Positions 1 through 5,630 of a stretch of DNA of 6,276 nucleotides are shown here, piece after piece; position 1 is the first letter of the stretch, and each line of letters opens with the position of its first letter. This stretch comes from an uncultured Clostridia bacterium. GTDB lineage: Bacteria > Bacillota > Clostridia > Monoglobales > Monoglobaceae. The notes under the pieces were generated by a model. That model worked only from the letters and a program-made list of their open reading frames with translations. It ran no database searches and was not told where the DNA came from. The translations under genes and the position numbers were made by a program. The DNA lies in the NCBI GenBank assembly GCA_945878965.1, contig CAMCUJ010000090.1, forward strand, positions 1 to 6,276. The letters are read 5' to 3'.

Positions 1-112
1 CCGTCGGCGCAGCCGACCGAGAATACTTCATTTGCCGCCGACAGGCGAGCAAGGTAATGCGACCGCTGTCGCCCGACCAACACTGCTTCATTTCGGCGGC
101 TCGTTGCCGCCG
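1..112. repeat. GC-rich multi-hairpin intergenic repeat overlapping the rnr 3' end
   Basis: This stretch is about 64% GC by hand count, unlike the AT-rich surroundings, and holds four hairpins in a row: 3-17 (6 bp stem, 3 nt loop), 32-52 (8 bp with one bulged A), 59-72 (5 bp, 4 nt loop) and 94-112 (7 bp, 5 nt loop). Two blocks offset by 60 bp, 12-33 and 72-93, agree at 17 of 22 positions and end in the same CTTCATTT just before a hairpin, so the element has an internal tandem unit. It resembles short palindromic repeats dispersed between genes in Ruminococcus-like genomes, but that is recollection and not tested here. No transposase or long open frame is seen. The left boundary is outside the window; the right boundary lies inside the rnr coding region near 112. 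Confidence 0.7.
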
Positions 113-2175
113 AGGTTAAATACTCTCATATACTGTCCTTCACGTTTTGTTCGCATATTTTCACGTTTCGGAATTGAACGTGCTAATATTCTTATACACT
201 TTGCAACTCTTGAGCCGACTCTCTCCATTTCTTCATCGCTCATTCCTATTTCAAGTGCTTCATTTATTGCCGTAAGCGTCTGAACTGTACGGAACTTTGC
301 GTTTCTCTCATAGCTTTCGGTTTCAAAGCCGGTAATCTCACTTATTTTTTCACTCTTAGATATAGTTTTATCTATTAAATCAGACACAGGAAGTGAAACC
401 GAATATACCATATTCTTTACATTAACATTAACGTACATCCTATCCGCCTGAATTAATTCCTTATGCTTAAATACACAGGCAGAAACTTCTTTTGCAACCG
501 TTTTTCTGAAAACTCCAAGCTCAAAGTTAAGCTTTTCATAAGCTGTTCGTTTAAAGCTTCGTCTTTCCTTTGCCTCAGTACGCATTTTCTTTAATCGCTT
601 CTGCTCATCACGATTTAAATTATATTTCTTCTTTTTAGAGCGTGAGTGCTTATCCTCATCGGATTTTATTCTCACACTTTCCGAGGATACAAGTTCAAAA
701 TCAATATCACTGTTTTCAAGGTCAACACCGTAAACCTTAATTCTCACTCTGTCGCCTACCATAAATACTCTGCCCGTTTTCATTCCTATAAATGAAATCT
801 GATTATCACTCATTGTATACATATCGTCTTCAATAAGACGGGCGGGAACAAAGCCCTCAATCGTGCTGTCAAGCTCAACAAAAAATCCCGAATTTACAAT
901 ATGAGAAATATTTCCGTCAAATTCTTCCCCGATATGCTCGCTCATATACTCAGCCATTTTAACCTCTTTCCATTCAAATTCTGCATCAGCGGCATTAACC
1001 TCAGTTGCAGAAGATGTAATTGAAGCGGCATTCGTAAGCTCCTTTAAATAGTCAAGTCTCTTTTCCGAAATTTCACCATTAAGCGTTTCCTTCAAAATTC
1101 TGTGAACCACCAAATCCGGATATCTTCGTATCGGTGAGGTGAAATGACAGTAATATTTGCTTGCAAGTCCGAAATGTCCTAAATTTCTGTCGTGATAACG
1201 TGCCTTTGACATAGAACGAAGTGCAATTGAATTAACAATTTTTTCAACAGAGGTATCCTTCACCTGCTTAAGAAGACACTGAATATCAATAGGTGTAACG
1301 TCTATCTTAAATTTAAACTCGTATCCAAGTGCTGACATAACCTCCGAAAGATTTTGAATTTTCTCAGGCGAAGGCTTTTCGTGAACACGATAAACAAGCG
1401 GAATATTACGTTTATACAAATGCTTTGCAACCGTTTCATTGCATATCAGCATAAATTCCTCTATTATATTATTTGAAACCGTTATAGGATACGGTTCAAT
1501 CTTTATAGGTCTGCCTTTTTCATCAAGCGTAATTTTTGATTCCTGTGTTACAAACTCAATAGCACCACGTTTAACGCGTCTTTTATTGAGAATTCCGGCA
1601 AGCTTTTTCATAAGCATTATATCATCGACGATATCTGCATATTCCAAACGTAATTCCTTATCGCCTTCAATTATTTTCGTAACCTTATCATATGTCATTC
1701 GATTTTTGGATTTTATAAAGCTATTCGCAATTTTATATGAACGGACATTTCCGTAATCGTCAATATCCATAAATACCGAAACGGTAAGCCTTACAACGTT
1801 TGGTTTAAGACTGCAAAGCTCGTTTGAAAGCTCAAACGGGAGCATAGGCACTACCTTATCAATAAGATAAACGCTCGTACCTCTGTCAAACGCCGACTTA
1901 TCTATTGCCGAATTTTCTGTTACATAGTGGCTTACATCGGCAATATGAACTCCAAGCTGATAAAAGCCCTCCTCTGTCATCTCTACAGATATCGCATCGT
2001 CAAAGTCCTTAGCGTCATCGCCGTCAATTGTCATTATATCAAGGTAGGTTAAATCAAGTCTGCCCTTAAGGTCCTCCGGCTTTACCTCGTTTCCCAAGGA
2101 ATTAGCCTGATATATCGCCTTTGCCGGAAATTCCGGCGTTATGTTATATGTTGTCAATAAATTTTCAAACGTCAT
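88..2175 (-). CDS. rnr: RNase R-type 3'-5' exoribonuclease, lacking N-terminal cold-shock domains and with a C-terminal extension
   Basis: Processive 3'-5' hydrolytic exoribonuclease of the RNase II/RNB family, expected to degrade structured RNA in the cytoplasm. I chose the ATG at 2175 because a perfect AGGAGG lies 7 nt upstream; the open frame runs 22 codons further up, but that stretch crosses a terminator-like hairpin. The product is 695 aa. Residues 1-40 match the linker that normally joins the cold-shock domains to RNB. The RNB catalytic motif TIDGDDAKDFDD spans 49-60, with metal-binding aspartates D51, D57, D59 and D60. The conserved block around HFTSPIRRYPDL lies near 344-355. An S1 RNA-binding domain follows at about 416-497, then a Lys/Arg-rich stretch at 501-545. 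Residues 546-695 match nothing I recognise. The usual N-terminal helix-turn-helix and two cold-shock domains (about 200 residues in E. coli RNase R) are absent. The last codons (GGNEPPK) and the TGA lie in a GC-rich hairpin repeat. The family call is very secure; substrate range is inferred. Confidence 0.95.
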   Translation of the reverse strand: MTFENLLTTYNITPEFPAKAIYQANSLGNEVKPEDLKGRLDLTYLDIMTIDGDDAKDFDDAISVEMTEEGFYQLGVHIADVSHYVTENSAIDKSAFDRGTSVYLIDKVVPMLPFELSNELCSLKPNVVRLTVSVFMDIDDYGNVRSYKIANSFIKSKNRMTYDKVTKIIEGDKELRLEYADIVDDIMLMKKLAGILNKRRVKRGAIEFVTQESKITLDEKGRPIKIEPYPITVSNNIIEEFMLICNETVAKHLYKRNIPLVYRVHEKPSPEKIQNLSEVMSALGYEFKFKIDVTPIDIQCLLKQVKDTSVEKIVNSIALRSMSKARYHDRNLGHFGLASKYYCHFTSPIRRYPDLVVHRILKETLNGEISEKRLDYLKELTNAASITSSATEVNAADAEFEWKEVKMAEYMSEHIGEEFDGNISHIVNSGFFVELDSTIEGFVPARLIEDDMYTMSDNQISFIGMKTGRVFMVGDRVRIKVYGVDLENSDIDFELVSSESVRIKSDEDKHSRSKKKKYNLNRDEQKRLKKMRTEAKERRSFKRTAYEKLNFELGVFRKTVAKEVSACVFKHKELIQADRMYVNVNVKNMVYSVSLPVSDLIDKTISKSEKISEITGFETESYERNAKFRTVQTLTAINEALEIGMSDEEMERVGSRVAKCIRILARSIPKRENMRTKREGQYMRVFNLGGNEPPK

Positions 2176-2181
2176 AAATTT

Positions 2182-2190
2182 CCCTCCTCT
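2182..2190 (-). promoter_or_regulatory. Ribosome binding site that sets the rnr start
   Basis: The minus strand reads AGAGGAGGG here, a full anti-16S match, with 7 nt between AGGAGG and the ATG at 2173-2175. It decides in favour of the 695-residue RNase R over the longer frame opening at 2241, and so supports the absence of cold-shock domains. A CTCCT at 2206-2210 could form a weak 5 bp pairing with AGGAG at 2184-2188. Confidence 0.9.
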
Positions 2191-2214
2191 ATATAGTTTT
2201 AGGTTAGGAGTGTA

Positions 2215-2248
2215 GAGAAAATAAGGAGCGTGGAAAACCACACTCCTT
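2215..2248 (-). terminator. Intrinsic-terminator-like hairpin between the CD1247-family gene and rnr
   Basis: On the minus strand the arms 2238-2248 and 2223-2233 form an uninterrupted 11 bp stem with one G-U pair, closed by a UUUU loop and followed by AUUUUCU. On the plus strand the wobble becomes a C-A mismatch, so the minus strand is the likely acting direction. The U-tract is short (four Us), so termination may be partial. It would end the efp/CD1247-family transcript. No clear promoter lies between it and rnr, so rnr may depend on read-through. Confidence 0.65.
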
Positions 2249-2261
2249 AATTTTCGTAAAT

Positions 2262-2286
2262 TTCCGCAAAATATTAAGGTGCGGAA
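2262..2286 (-). other. Hairpin in the intergenic leader upstream of rnr
   Basis: TTCCGCA at 2262-2268 pairs with TGCGGAA at 2280-2286, a perfect 7 bp stem with an 11 nt AT-rich loop. It lies between the CD1247-family stop codon and the terminator-like hairpin. There is no U-tract after it, so it is not itself a convincing terminator; it may protect the 3' end of the upstream mRNA or be part of the rnr leader. The role is unknown. Confidence 0.4.
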
Positions 2287-2326
2287 CAGCTTAAATATTA
2301 AATTTTAAATATTAAAATTACCGGTA

Positions 2327-2782
2327 TTAATCTTCGTGACCGCAGCCACAACCACAATCATCGTCATCGCAGTCACAGTCATCATCTTCACAGTCGCATT
2401 CAAATGCAAGTTCTATTTCCTCACCGCACTTTGGACATACAACAAGTCTTTCGTCAATATCATCAGCTGTTATAACTATCTCCTCATCGCAGGTTGGACA
2501 AATAAGCTTATATAAATCCTCTTCATCTTCGCAGTCACAATCATAATTATGTTCATGACCGTCGGCAATCTCATCACCGATAATTTTTATAACATCTTCA
2601 AGCTCATCAATAGAATCAGTTATAAATCCCTGTTCTTCATCAAGGTCTGAAATCTTTTCAGCCATATCGTTCATTAAATCAAGCATTGCAGAAATCAACT
2701 TGCCCTCGCTTTTTTCAGTGTCAAGCTTTAATCCGTCCGCAAGTCCTCTTAGATATGCAGCTTTGTTTGTAAGTTCTGACAT
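2327..2782 (-). CDS. CD1247-family zinc-ribbon protein with Cys/Asp-rich tail
   Basis: Small acidic protein of the clostridial family named after C. difficile CD1247; its biochemical function is not known to me. I chose the ATG at 2782 (151 aa) because the family characteristically begins MSELTNKAAYLRGL; a TTG four codons upstream has no properly spaced ribosome binding site. Residues 1-75 are predicted mostly helical and highly charged. Two CPxC knuckles, C95/C98 and C116/C119, form a probable zinc ribbon. An earlier pair, C82/C84, precedes it, and the tail from 128 to 151 is almost entirely Asp, Glu, Cys and Gly, with C129, C131, C136, C138, C143, C145 and C147 plus H149. The gene follows efp by 92 nt. 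A weak promoter (TTGCCC, 17 nt, TAAATT at 2809-2837) could give it some independent expression, but co-transcription with efp is more likely. No signal peptide or membrane segment is visible. Confidence 0.85.
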   Translation of the reverse strand: MSELTNKAAYLRGLADGLKLDTEKSEGKLISAMLDLMNDMAEKISDLDEEQGFITDSIDELEDVIKIIGDEIADGHEHNYDCDCEDEEDLYKLICPTCDEEIVITADDIDERLVVCPKCGEEIELAFECDCEDDDCDCDDDDCGCGCGHED

Positions 2783-2816
2783 ATTCTTTCGCAACCTTTC
2801 CGCCCCAAAATTTAAT

Positions 2817-2872
2817 TCTGAATCTTATTATGGGCAAAATAAGATTTCATTTAAATAAATATTCCATTCAGA
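2817..2872. other. Nested inverted repeats in the efp-CD1247-family spacer
   Basis: AATCTTATT at 2821-2829 pairs perfectly with its complement at 2838-2846 (9 bp stem, 8 nt loop). A second, overlapping pair joins TCTGAAT at 2817-2823 with ATTCAGA at 2866-2872. Neither arrangement is followed by a U-tract on the minus strand, so termination is unlikely. It could be an RNA-processing or stability element that sets the ratio of efp to downstream expression; this is inference. Confidence 0.45.
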
Positions 2873-2874
2873 GT

Positions 2875-3432
2875 TTACACTCTTGACATATACTCAGATG
2901 TACGAGTATCAATCTTTATAACGTCACCCTCATTTATAAACATAGGAACGTTAAGAATTGCGCCTGTTTCAACAGTTGCAGGCTTTGTAACGTTTGATGC
3001 AGTATTACCCTTAACGCCCGGCTCTGTAGCTGTAACCTCAAGCTCAACAAAGTTCGGCGGCTCAACCGCAAATACGTTGCCCTTATACGAAAGTATTGTA
3101 ACCGTCATATTTTCTTTTACAAACTTAAGCGCATCGCCAAGCTGTTCCTGACTTAGAGGCTCCTGCTCGTAAGTTTCCTGATCCATAAAATAGAATAATC
3201 CACTGTCCTCGTATAAGTATTCCATTTCTTTTCTTTCAATATGTGCCTTCTCAACCTTTTCAGTAGGGTTAAAGCTGCGCTCCACAACCGCTCCTGTAAT
3301 TACATTCTTCATCTTTGTTCTTACAAAAGCCGCTCCCTTTCCCGGCTTTACGTGCTGGAATTCTACTACCTGGTACACGTTGCCGTCAAATTCAAATGTT
3401 AATCCGTTTCTGAAATCACCCGCAGATATCAT
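2875..3432 (-). CDS. efp: Elongation factor P
   Basis: Cytoplasmic translation factor that binds between the P and E sites of the ribosome and promotes peptide-bond formation at proline runs. The 185 aa length is that of the family. The three beta-barrel domains are complete: the N-terminal KOW-like domain at about 1-64 with the loop PGKGAA (30-35), the central OB domain at about 65-128, and the C-terminal OB domain ending in the typical [10 protein letters not shown]32 at the loop tip is where EF-P is modified in many bacteria (5-aminopentanol in Bacillus subtilis); no modification gene is in this window. The ATG at 3432 has a strong AGGAGG 7-8 nt upstream. The gene has its own promoter and a leader of about 90 nt, and follows an M24 peptidase gene, a pairing common in Firmicutes (yqhT-efp in B. 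subtilis). Identification is essentially certain. Confidence 0.99.
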   Translation of the reverse strand: MISAGDFRNGLTFEFDGNVYQVVEFQHVKPGKGAAFVRTKMKNVITGAVVERSFNPTEKVEKAHIERKEMEYLYEDSGLFYFMDQETYEQEPLSQEQLGDALKFVKENMTVTILSYKGNVFAVEPPNFVELEVTATEPGVKGNTASNVTKPATVETGAILNVPMFINEGDVIKIDTRTSEYMSRV

Positions 3433-3531
3433 GGGTATTACCTCCTAAAATCTATATCTTTTATTTTCTGTATAATTTACTAAAGCTATTAATATATACT
3501 CTACACATTATACTTTACATTTTGTATTTAT

Positions 3532-3560
3532 ATTGTATAACAAATTATCGGAAATTGCAA
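3532..3560 (-). promoter_or_regulatory. Sigma-A-type promoter for efp, with a dyad over the -35 box
   Basis: The minus strand carries TTGCAA (3555-3560), a 17 nt spacer and TACAAT (3532-3537): 4/6 and 5/6 matches to consensus. Transcription would start near 3525, giving efp a leader of about 90 nt. A perfect inverted repeat, AAATTGC-N2-GCAATTT at 3552-3567, covers the -35 box and could be an operator. A separate TATAAT at 3507-3512 has no -35 box at the right distance. The intergenic region (3433-3640) holds no open frame worth calling. Confidence 0.7.
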
Positions 3561-3591
3561 GCAATTTTTTAATTTAATTCTCTGAAATTCA

Positions 3592-3633
3592 CTTAAAAAT
3601 TCTCTTAACTCTCTTAAACGCAATATTTTTAAG
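3592..3633 (-). other. AT-rich inverted repeat after the M24 peptidase gene
   Basis: CTTAAAAAT at 3592-3600 pairs with ATTTTTAAG at 3625-3633 (9 bp, AT-rich, 24 nt loop). The loop contains two tandem near-copies of TCTCTTAAC. It lies 7 nt after the peptidase stop codon, where a terminator would be expected, but the stem is weak and no clean U-tract follows, so it would terminate poorly if at all. Confidence 0.3.
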
Positions 3634-3640
3634 AAATAAA

Positions 3641-4705
3641 TCACAGTTCAATAAGCTTTTTTTCTGCAGATGTCAGATTGAGAACTCCGTCCTTTTTAAT
3701 ACAAACCAAATCTTCAATTCTGACTCCTCCGAAATTCGGAATATAAATTCCCGGCTCACAGCTTACAACCATATTTTCCTCAAGCACAATATCACAGCGA
3801 GGCGAAACATTCGGAAGCTCATGTATCAAAAGTCCGACTCCGTGTCCGAGAGAATGTCCGAAATTCTTGCCATAGCCCGCCTTTTCAATAACCTCCCTTG
3901 CCGCCTTGTCGGAATCACAGCATTTAATGCCGCTTTTTAACGCCTTAAGTCCGGTTTCCTGAGCAAGCCTTACAATTTCATAAATCTCTTTTTGTTTCTC
4001 GCTTGCCCTGCCGAGTACAACAGTTCTCGTCATATCCGAGCAGTAACCCTTATAAATACAGCCAAAATCCATAGTTATAAATTCACCGCATTTAATTTTT
4101 TTACTTGACGGCTGTCCGTGCGGCAGACTTGTTTTTTCTCCCGAAATTGAAATAGTATCAAACGATAAGCCCTCCGCTCCGTTTTTCCGCATAAAATACT
4201 CAAGCTCAAGAGCAATATCGTTTTCGGTCACGCCTTCCTTTATAAATTTCAGAATATGCGAAAACGCAAGACTTCCTATTTCCTCAGCCTTTGAAATACG
4301 CTCTATCTCCCATTCCTCTTTAATCATACGAAGCTTATCAATTTTTTCAGATGCACCTATAAGTCTTTCAAAGCCTGTTTTTTCTCCGATTATATTATAT
4401 TCGGAAACATTCATATACCTGTCCTCAAACAGCAGCTTTGAACAATCGGCACATTCATTCTTTAAAAATTCGTATCTTTTATCTCCGCTTAAATCAAAAA
4501 TCTCAAAATCCGGCGACTCATTCTCCGCCTGCTCAATATATCGAAAATCCGTAATAAGAATTTTTCTTTTATCAGAAATAACGGCAAGTGCCTCACCGCC
4601 CGTAAATCCCGTGAAATATCTTAAGTTATGCGGTGATGTGATAATTACCGCATAATCACTTTCAAAATCCAATCCGCCGCTAATTAATTTTTTATACGCA
4701 CTCAT
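3641..4705 (-). CDS. M24-family Xaa-Pro aminopeptidase (YqhT-like)
   Basis: Cytoplasmic metallopeptidase predicted to remove an N-terminal residue that precedes proline. I chose the ATG at 4705 (354 aa, typical for the short bacterial form), with AGAGG 7 nt upstream; the frame opens 24 codons earlier, but that would overlap the preceding gene by 86 nt and adds no family sequence. Residues 1-125 form the creatinase-type N-terminal domain (ITSPHNLRYFTGF near 22-34). The pita-bread catalytic domain follows. All five dinuclear metal ligands are visible: D213 in TMDFG, D224 in CSDMTR, H288 in GHSLGHGVG, E317 in CEPGIY and E331 in RIEDLV. H196 and H295 fit the additional active-site histidines. The start overlaps the stop of the endonuclease IV-like gene by 14 nt, pointing to translational coupling. 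It precedes efp, as yqhT does in B. subtilis. Family very secure; exact substrate preference (Xaa-Pro over methionyl or other M24 activities) is inferred from similarity. Confidence 0.93.
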   Translation of the reverse strand: MSAYKKLISGGLDFESDYAVIITSPHNLRYFTGFTGGEALAVISDKRKILITDFRYIEQAENESPDFEIFDLSGDKRYEFLKNECADCSKLLFEDRYMNVSEYNIIGEKTGFERLIGASEKIDKLRMIKEEWEIERISKAEEIGSLAFSHILKFIKEGVTENDIALELEYFMRKNGAEGLSFDTISISGEKTSLPHGQPSSKKIKCGEFITMDFGCIYKGYCSDMTRTVVLGRASEKQKEIYEIVRLAQETGLKALKSGIKCCDSDKAAREVIEKAGYGKNFGHSLGHGVGLLIHELPNVSPRCDIVLEENMVVSCEPGIYIPNFGGVRIEDLVCIKKDGVLNLTSAEKKLIEL

Positions 4706-5558
4706 AATTTTTCCTCTTTTCTTCATAAATTTTCTTAAGCAAAAGTGCGTCACGGGTCTGCGTTCCTCTGGATTCACAGATTATAGTAGGTGTAAGCTTC
4801 ATTTTAACTATCGCCTCGGCTATAATATCAAATTCCGGCCCGTATTCAGTGTCCGAAAATGTATGATGCTTTTTCTCGCCTTGATTTGTAAACTCAATAC
4901 GGCTGTAATGTGAATGAAAATTCTCCGTTCTCCATCTTCCAAGCTTTGCTTCGGTACGCTTAAATATTTCAAGAACATCATCAACCGATTTAAGACCGCC
5001 GAGTGTTCTTGCGTTTATATGCCCAAAGTCAAACGTTGGTATAAGCCTTTCATCTATCATACAAAGCTTTATAACTTCTTCCACACTTCCAAGCTGATTA
5101 ATCTTTCCCATAGTTTCGGGACAGATATGAATATCTGAAAATCCGTTTTCATCAGCCGCTCTAAGTGCTTTTTTAAGCGTATCGCTTGCAAGACTCAATG
5201 CCTCTGCCCTTGTAATGCTTCCGCACGAACCCGAATGAACCACTATACGCTCCGCTCCCATTTTCTTTGCAATGTTAAGCGTTTCAAGTATATAATCTAT
5301 GCTCTTTTCTCGCTTTTCCTCCTCAACTGACGAAAGACTGATATAATACGGAGCGTGAATTGAAAGCGAAACTCCGTTCTCTTTAGCTTTATTTCCAAGA
5401 ATTTTCGCAGAATCATAGGAAATTCTTACGCCTTTTCCGCATTGATATTCATAAGCATAAATGCCCTTTTCGCTGAGCCATTTCGGCATATCAATAGAAG
5501 ACCTGTAGCCCTCATCATAAAAATCCTCCGAATTTCCGGCAGGACCGAATTTTATCAT
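4692..5558 (-). CDS. Endonuclease IV-like TIM-barrel protein (AP endonuclease 2 family)
   Basis: Member of the xylose-isomerase-like TIM-barrel superfamily, nearest to endonuclease IV, which cleaves DNA at abasic sites using three zinc ions. The 288 aa length matches (E. coli Nfo is about 285). By motif alignment the zinc ligands are: H68 in SIHAPYYISL, H108 in VVHSGS, E148 in PETMG, D177 and H180 in TFDFGH, H215 in FHSHYSR, H231 in EKKHHTF and E262 in CESRGT. The E. coli ligand D229 falls on K229 here, so the third zinc site is altered. The pattern resembles a clostridial and archaeal subgroup annotated as deoxyribonuclease IV or as a TIM-barrel protein. The ATG at 5558 follows AAGGAAG and gives the expected MIKFGPAGNS start. 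It lies between yqeG and the M24 peptidase in an apparent operon. DNA repair is the best guess; an isomerase or other metal-dependent hydrolase cannot be excluded. Confidence 0.8.
   Translation of the reverse strand: MIKFGPAGNSEDFYDEGYRSSIDMPKWLSEKGIYAYEYQCGKGVRISYDSAKILGNKAKENGVSLSIHAPYYISLSSVEEEKREKSIDYILETLNIAKKMGAERIVVHSGSCGSITRAEALSLASDTLKKALRAADENGFSDIHICPETMGKINQLGSVEEVIKLCMIDERLIPTFDFGHINARTLGGLKSVDDVLEIFKRTEAKLGRWRTENFHSHYSRIEFTNQGEKKHHTFSDTEYGPEFDIIAEAIVKMKLTPTIICESRGTQTRDALLLKKIYEEKRKNYECV
4713..4717 (-). promoter_or_regulatory. Ribosome binding site that sets the peptidase start
   Basis: AGAGG on the minus strand, 7 nt before the ATG at 4703-4705, lies inside the 3' end of the preceding gene. 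It supports the short 354-residue product and a 14 nt overlap between the two genes. Confidence 0.7.
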
Positions 5559-5603
5559 TATAATTTACTTCCTTTCTCACGGTGCAGAGTTTAGTTCTTT
5601 TGA

Positions 5604-5630
5604 TTTATAACTCCTAATTTCTAATTCTTA
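5604..5630. repeat. Short imperfect heptad repeat after yqeG
   Basis: Reading the minus strand from the yqeG stop codon, successive 7-mers GAATTAG, AAATTAG and GAGTTAT resemble one another and continue weakly into AAATCAA. It abuts the yqeG stop codon. The rest of the 69 bp spacer to the next gene holds only that gene's ribosome binding site. It may be a short slipped-strand repeat or a remnant of a dispersed AT-rich element. Confidence 0.35.

Noticed and set aside
1..120. CRISPR-like tandem repeat
   Set aside because: Only two divergent copies of a 22 bp block with hairpins in the intervening DNA; no uniform repeats or spacers and no cas genes.
32..283. Plus-strand open frame of 83 codons
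   Set aside because: It runs through the palindromic repeat and antisense to the rnr coding region; no ribosome binding site or recognisable protein features.
1439..1756. Plus-strand open frame of 105 codons
   Set aside because: Wholly antisense to the RNB domain of rnr, which is strongly supported; the hydrophobic composition is what an antisense reading of charged codons gives.
2176..2241. 22-codon N-terminal extension of RNase R
   Set aside because: It would be translated through the terminator-like hairpin, has no good binding site at its start, and lies upstream of a perfect AGGAGG serving the ATG at 2175.
2176..2326. Known riboswitch upstream of rnr
   Set aside because: The structures seen are simple hairpins with Shine-Dalgarno-like arms; I recognise no conserved aptamer core.
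2821..2846. Intrinsic terminator after efp
   Set aside because: The 9 bp stem is AT-rich and is followed on the minus strand by CAGAATTAAA, with no U-tract; kept only as a structured spacer.
3552..3570. Plus-strand intrinsic terminator (dyad followed by a T-run)
   Set aside because: The stem is short with a minimal loop, nothing upstream on the plus strand needs terminating, and it overlaps the efp -35 box, so a promoter or operator reading fits better.
4706..4777. 24-codon N-terminal extension of the M24 peptidase
   Set aside because: It would overlap the preceding gene by 86 nt; the family N-terminus starts at the ATG at 4705, which has its own AGAGG.
4914..5138. Plus-strand open frame of 74 codons
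   Set aside because: Antisense to the endonuclease IV-like gene; no start signals or family resemblance.
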